From contig JAVEYB010000008.1 in the NCBI GenBank assembly GCA_034003725.1, positions 1-64,000 on the forward strand: DNA of 64,000 bases. The letters run 5' to 3'. The first letter of the stretch is position 1. Each line of letters begins with the position of its first letter. This document shows positions 63,205-64,000 of the stretch, piece by piece. Under the pieces are notes generated by a model that ran no database searches, had not been told where the DNA came from, and worked only from the letters and a program-made list of their open reading frames with translations. The DNA comes from Candidatus Zixiibacteriota bacterium. GTDB taxonomy: Bacteria; Zixibacteria; MSB-5A5; GN15; FEB-12. Made by a program: the position numbers and the translations under genes.

Positions 63205-64000
63205 TGCCGGGATTGATGCAGGGACTGGAAGTCGGGAAACGCGCGCTGCTGACGCACCAGATATCGCTTCAGACAATCGGTCACAATATCGCCAACGTCA
63301 ACACGCCGGGCTTCACGCGCCAGCGGGTGACGGTGACCTCGACTTATCCGGAAGACGCCACGTTCGGGCAGATCGGATCCGGGGTGACGGCCACCGGCGT
63401 GCGCCAGATTCGGGACCTGTTTCTGGGGACGCAGTACCGCGAGGCCAAGAAATCCGAAGGGCAGTGGGGATATAAAAGCAAGACGCTTTCACAGATCGAG
63501 TCGCTGTTCAACGAGCCCAACGAGAGTTCGTTAAACGATCTTCTCAACGGCTTTTTCGATTCGTGGTCGCAGCTGGCGACCAACTCCGATTCATCAAACA
63601 ACCGCAAGCTCGTCCTCGCGACCGCCAACCAACTGATCAACGGGATCCGGCAGCTGGCGCAGAAGCTGGACGAACTGCGCACCTCGGTCGACCGCGATAT
63701 GGTGACGATGACCAAGGAGATCAATCAGCTGACGCGGGAGATCGCCGGCATCAACCAGCAGATCAAGTCCCAGGAACTGGGCGGGCAGACCGCGAACGAC
63801 CTTCGGGACCAGCGCGACCTGTTGACCGATCAGCTCGCCGAGTTGATTGACGTGCGCGTGATCGAGAAGGACAACGGCGCCACGATCGTGCAAATGGGAG
63901 GGATGGCGCTGGTGGACGGGGGCGACAGTTTTGATATCGGTGCGGACCTGCAGAACCGCAACGGCCAGCCGATCAGTCAGCTGGTCTGGCAGGGGACGGC
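63204..64000 (+). CDS. flgK: Flagellar hook-associated protein FlgK (3' end outside window)
   Basis: First 265 residues only. LMQGLEVGKRALLTHQISLQTIGHNIANVNTPGFTRQ is the FlgK start; DLRDQRDLLTDQLAELIDVRVIE is the typical middle. The ATG at 63204 is chosen over 63201 because AGGAGGG then has normal spacing; its start overlaps the flgN stop. Joins hook to filament. Confidence 0.95.
   Translation, partial: MPGLMQGLEVGKRALLTHQISLQTIGHNIANVNTPGFTRQRVTVTSTYPEDATFGQIGSGVTATGVRQIRDLFLGTQYREAKKSEGQWGYKSKTLSQIESLFNEPNESSLNDLLNGFFDSWSQLATNSDSSNNRKLVLATANQLINGIRQLAQKLDELRTSVDRDMVTMTKEINQLTREIAGINQQIKSQELGGQTANDLRDQRDLLTDQLAELIDVRVIEKDNGATIVQMGGMALVDGGDSFDIGADLQNRNGQPISQLVWQGT

Overview
The window looks like part of a chromosome from a Gram-negative, flagellated, GC-rich bacterium of the FCB superphylum (the Bacteroidetes/Chlorobi/Fibrobacteres side of the tree). 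Three things point there: P- and L-ring flagellar genes (flgI, flgH), which imply an outer membrane; small outer-membrane beta-barrel proteins ending in Phe or Leu; and an exported protein with a C-terminal 'QNYPNPFNPST' sorting domain of the type IX secretion kind. A candidate phylum such as Zixibacteria would fit, but that is inference. No rRNA or complete mobile element is present. There is one tRNA.

Layout. 0.3-8.7 kb: clpB, a TerC-like membrane protein, an exported unknown, an archaeal-type HMG-CoA synthase / thiolase / DUF35 operon and two DUF1801 proteins. 8.7-10.8 kb: a gene-poor tract of tandem and dispersed repeats with one small membrane protein. 10.8-25.8 kb: a DUF523-DUF1722 protein, then acyl-CoA metabolism: an AtuA-like protein, a split biotin-dependent acyl-CoA carboxylase, an enoyl-CoA hydratase, thiolase, 3-hydroxyacyl-CoA dehydrogenase, two acyl-CoA dehydrogenases and the biotin importer BioY. 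Three small beta-barrel genes sit on the opposite strand in the middle. 25.9-34 kb: ilvE-rpiB, a second repeat tract, glyA with thiamine-binding protein and cutA, nrdR-tatC, tRNA-Gly(CCC), a DUF512 radical-SAM protein and der. 34-34.5 kb: a third repeat tract that reuses units of the first. 34.5-64 kb: a signalling and motility block. It has an RsbU/RsbW/RsbV-like partner-switching trio, a HEAT-repeat protein, response regulators, cheR-cheY-cheZ-cheA-cheB, a histidine kinase and sigma-54 activator pair, motAB, flgBC-(unknown)-fliEFGHIJ, then flgF-flgG-flgA-flgH-flgI-flgJ-flgN-flgK (flgK cut by the window edge).

How the genes work together. The carboxylase, hydratase and dehydrogenases fit leucine/isovalerate or acyclic-terpenoid breakdown through methylglutaconyl-CoA and HMG-CoA, with BioY supplying the biotin cofactor. 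The HMG-CoA synthase operon works on the same intermediate and may serve isoprenoid synthesis. In the motility block, good sigma-54 sites lie before flgB and flgF, and a sigma-28-like site lies before motAB. With the adjacent kinase/activator pair, this suggests the sigma-54 then sigma-28 flagellar cascade known from other phyla.

Housekeeping promoters are unusually easy to read here: eight sites have a TTGACA-like -35, exactly 17 bp of spacer and a TATAAT-like -10. The least explained material is the set of intergenic repeats: a 307-bp tandem repeat, a 44-bp tandem repeat at two loci 23.7 kb apart, a 27-nt string identical at two loci, and perfect GC-rich palindromes.
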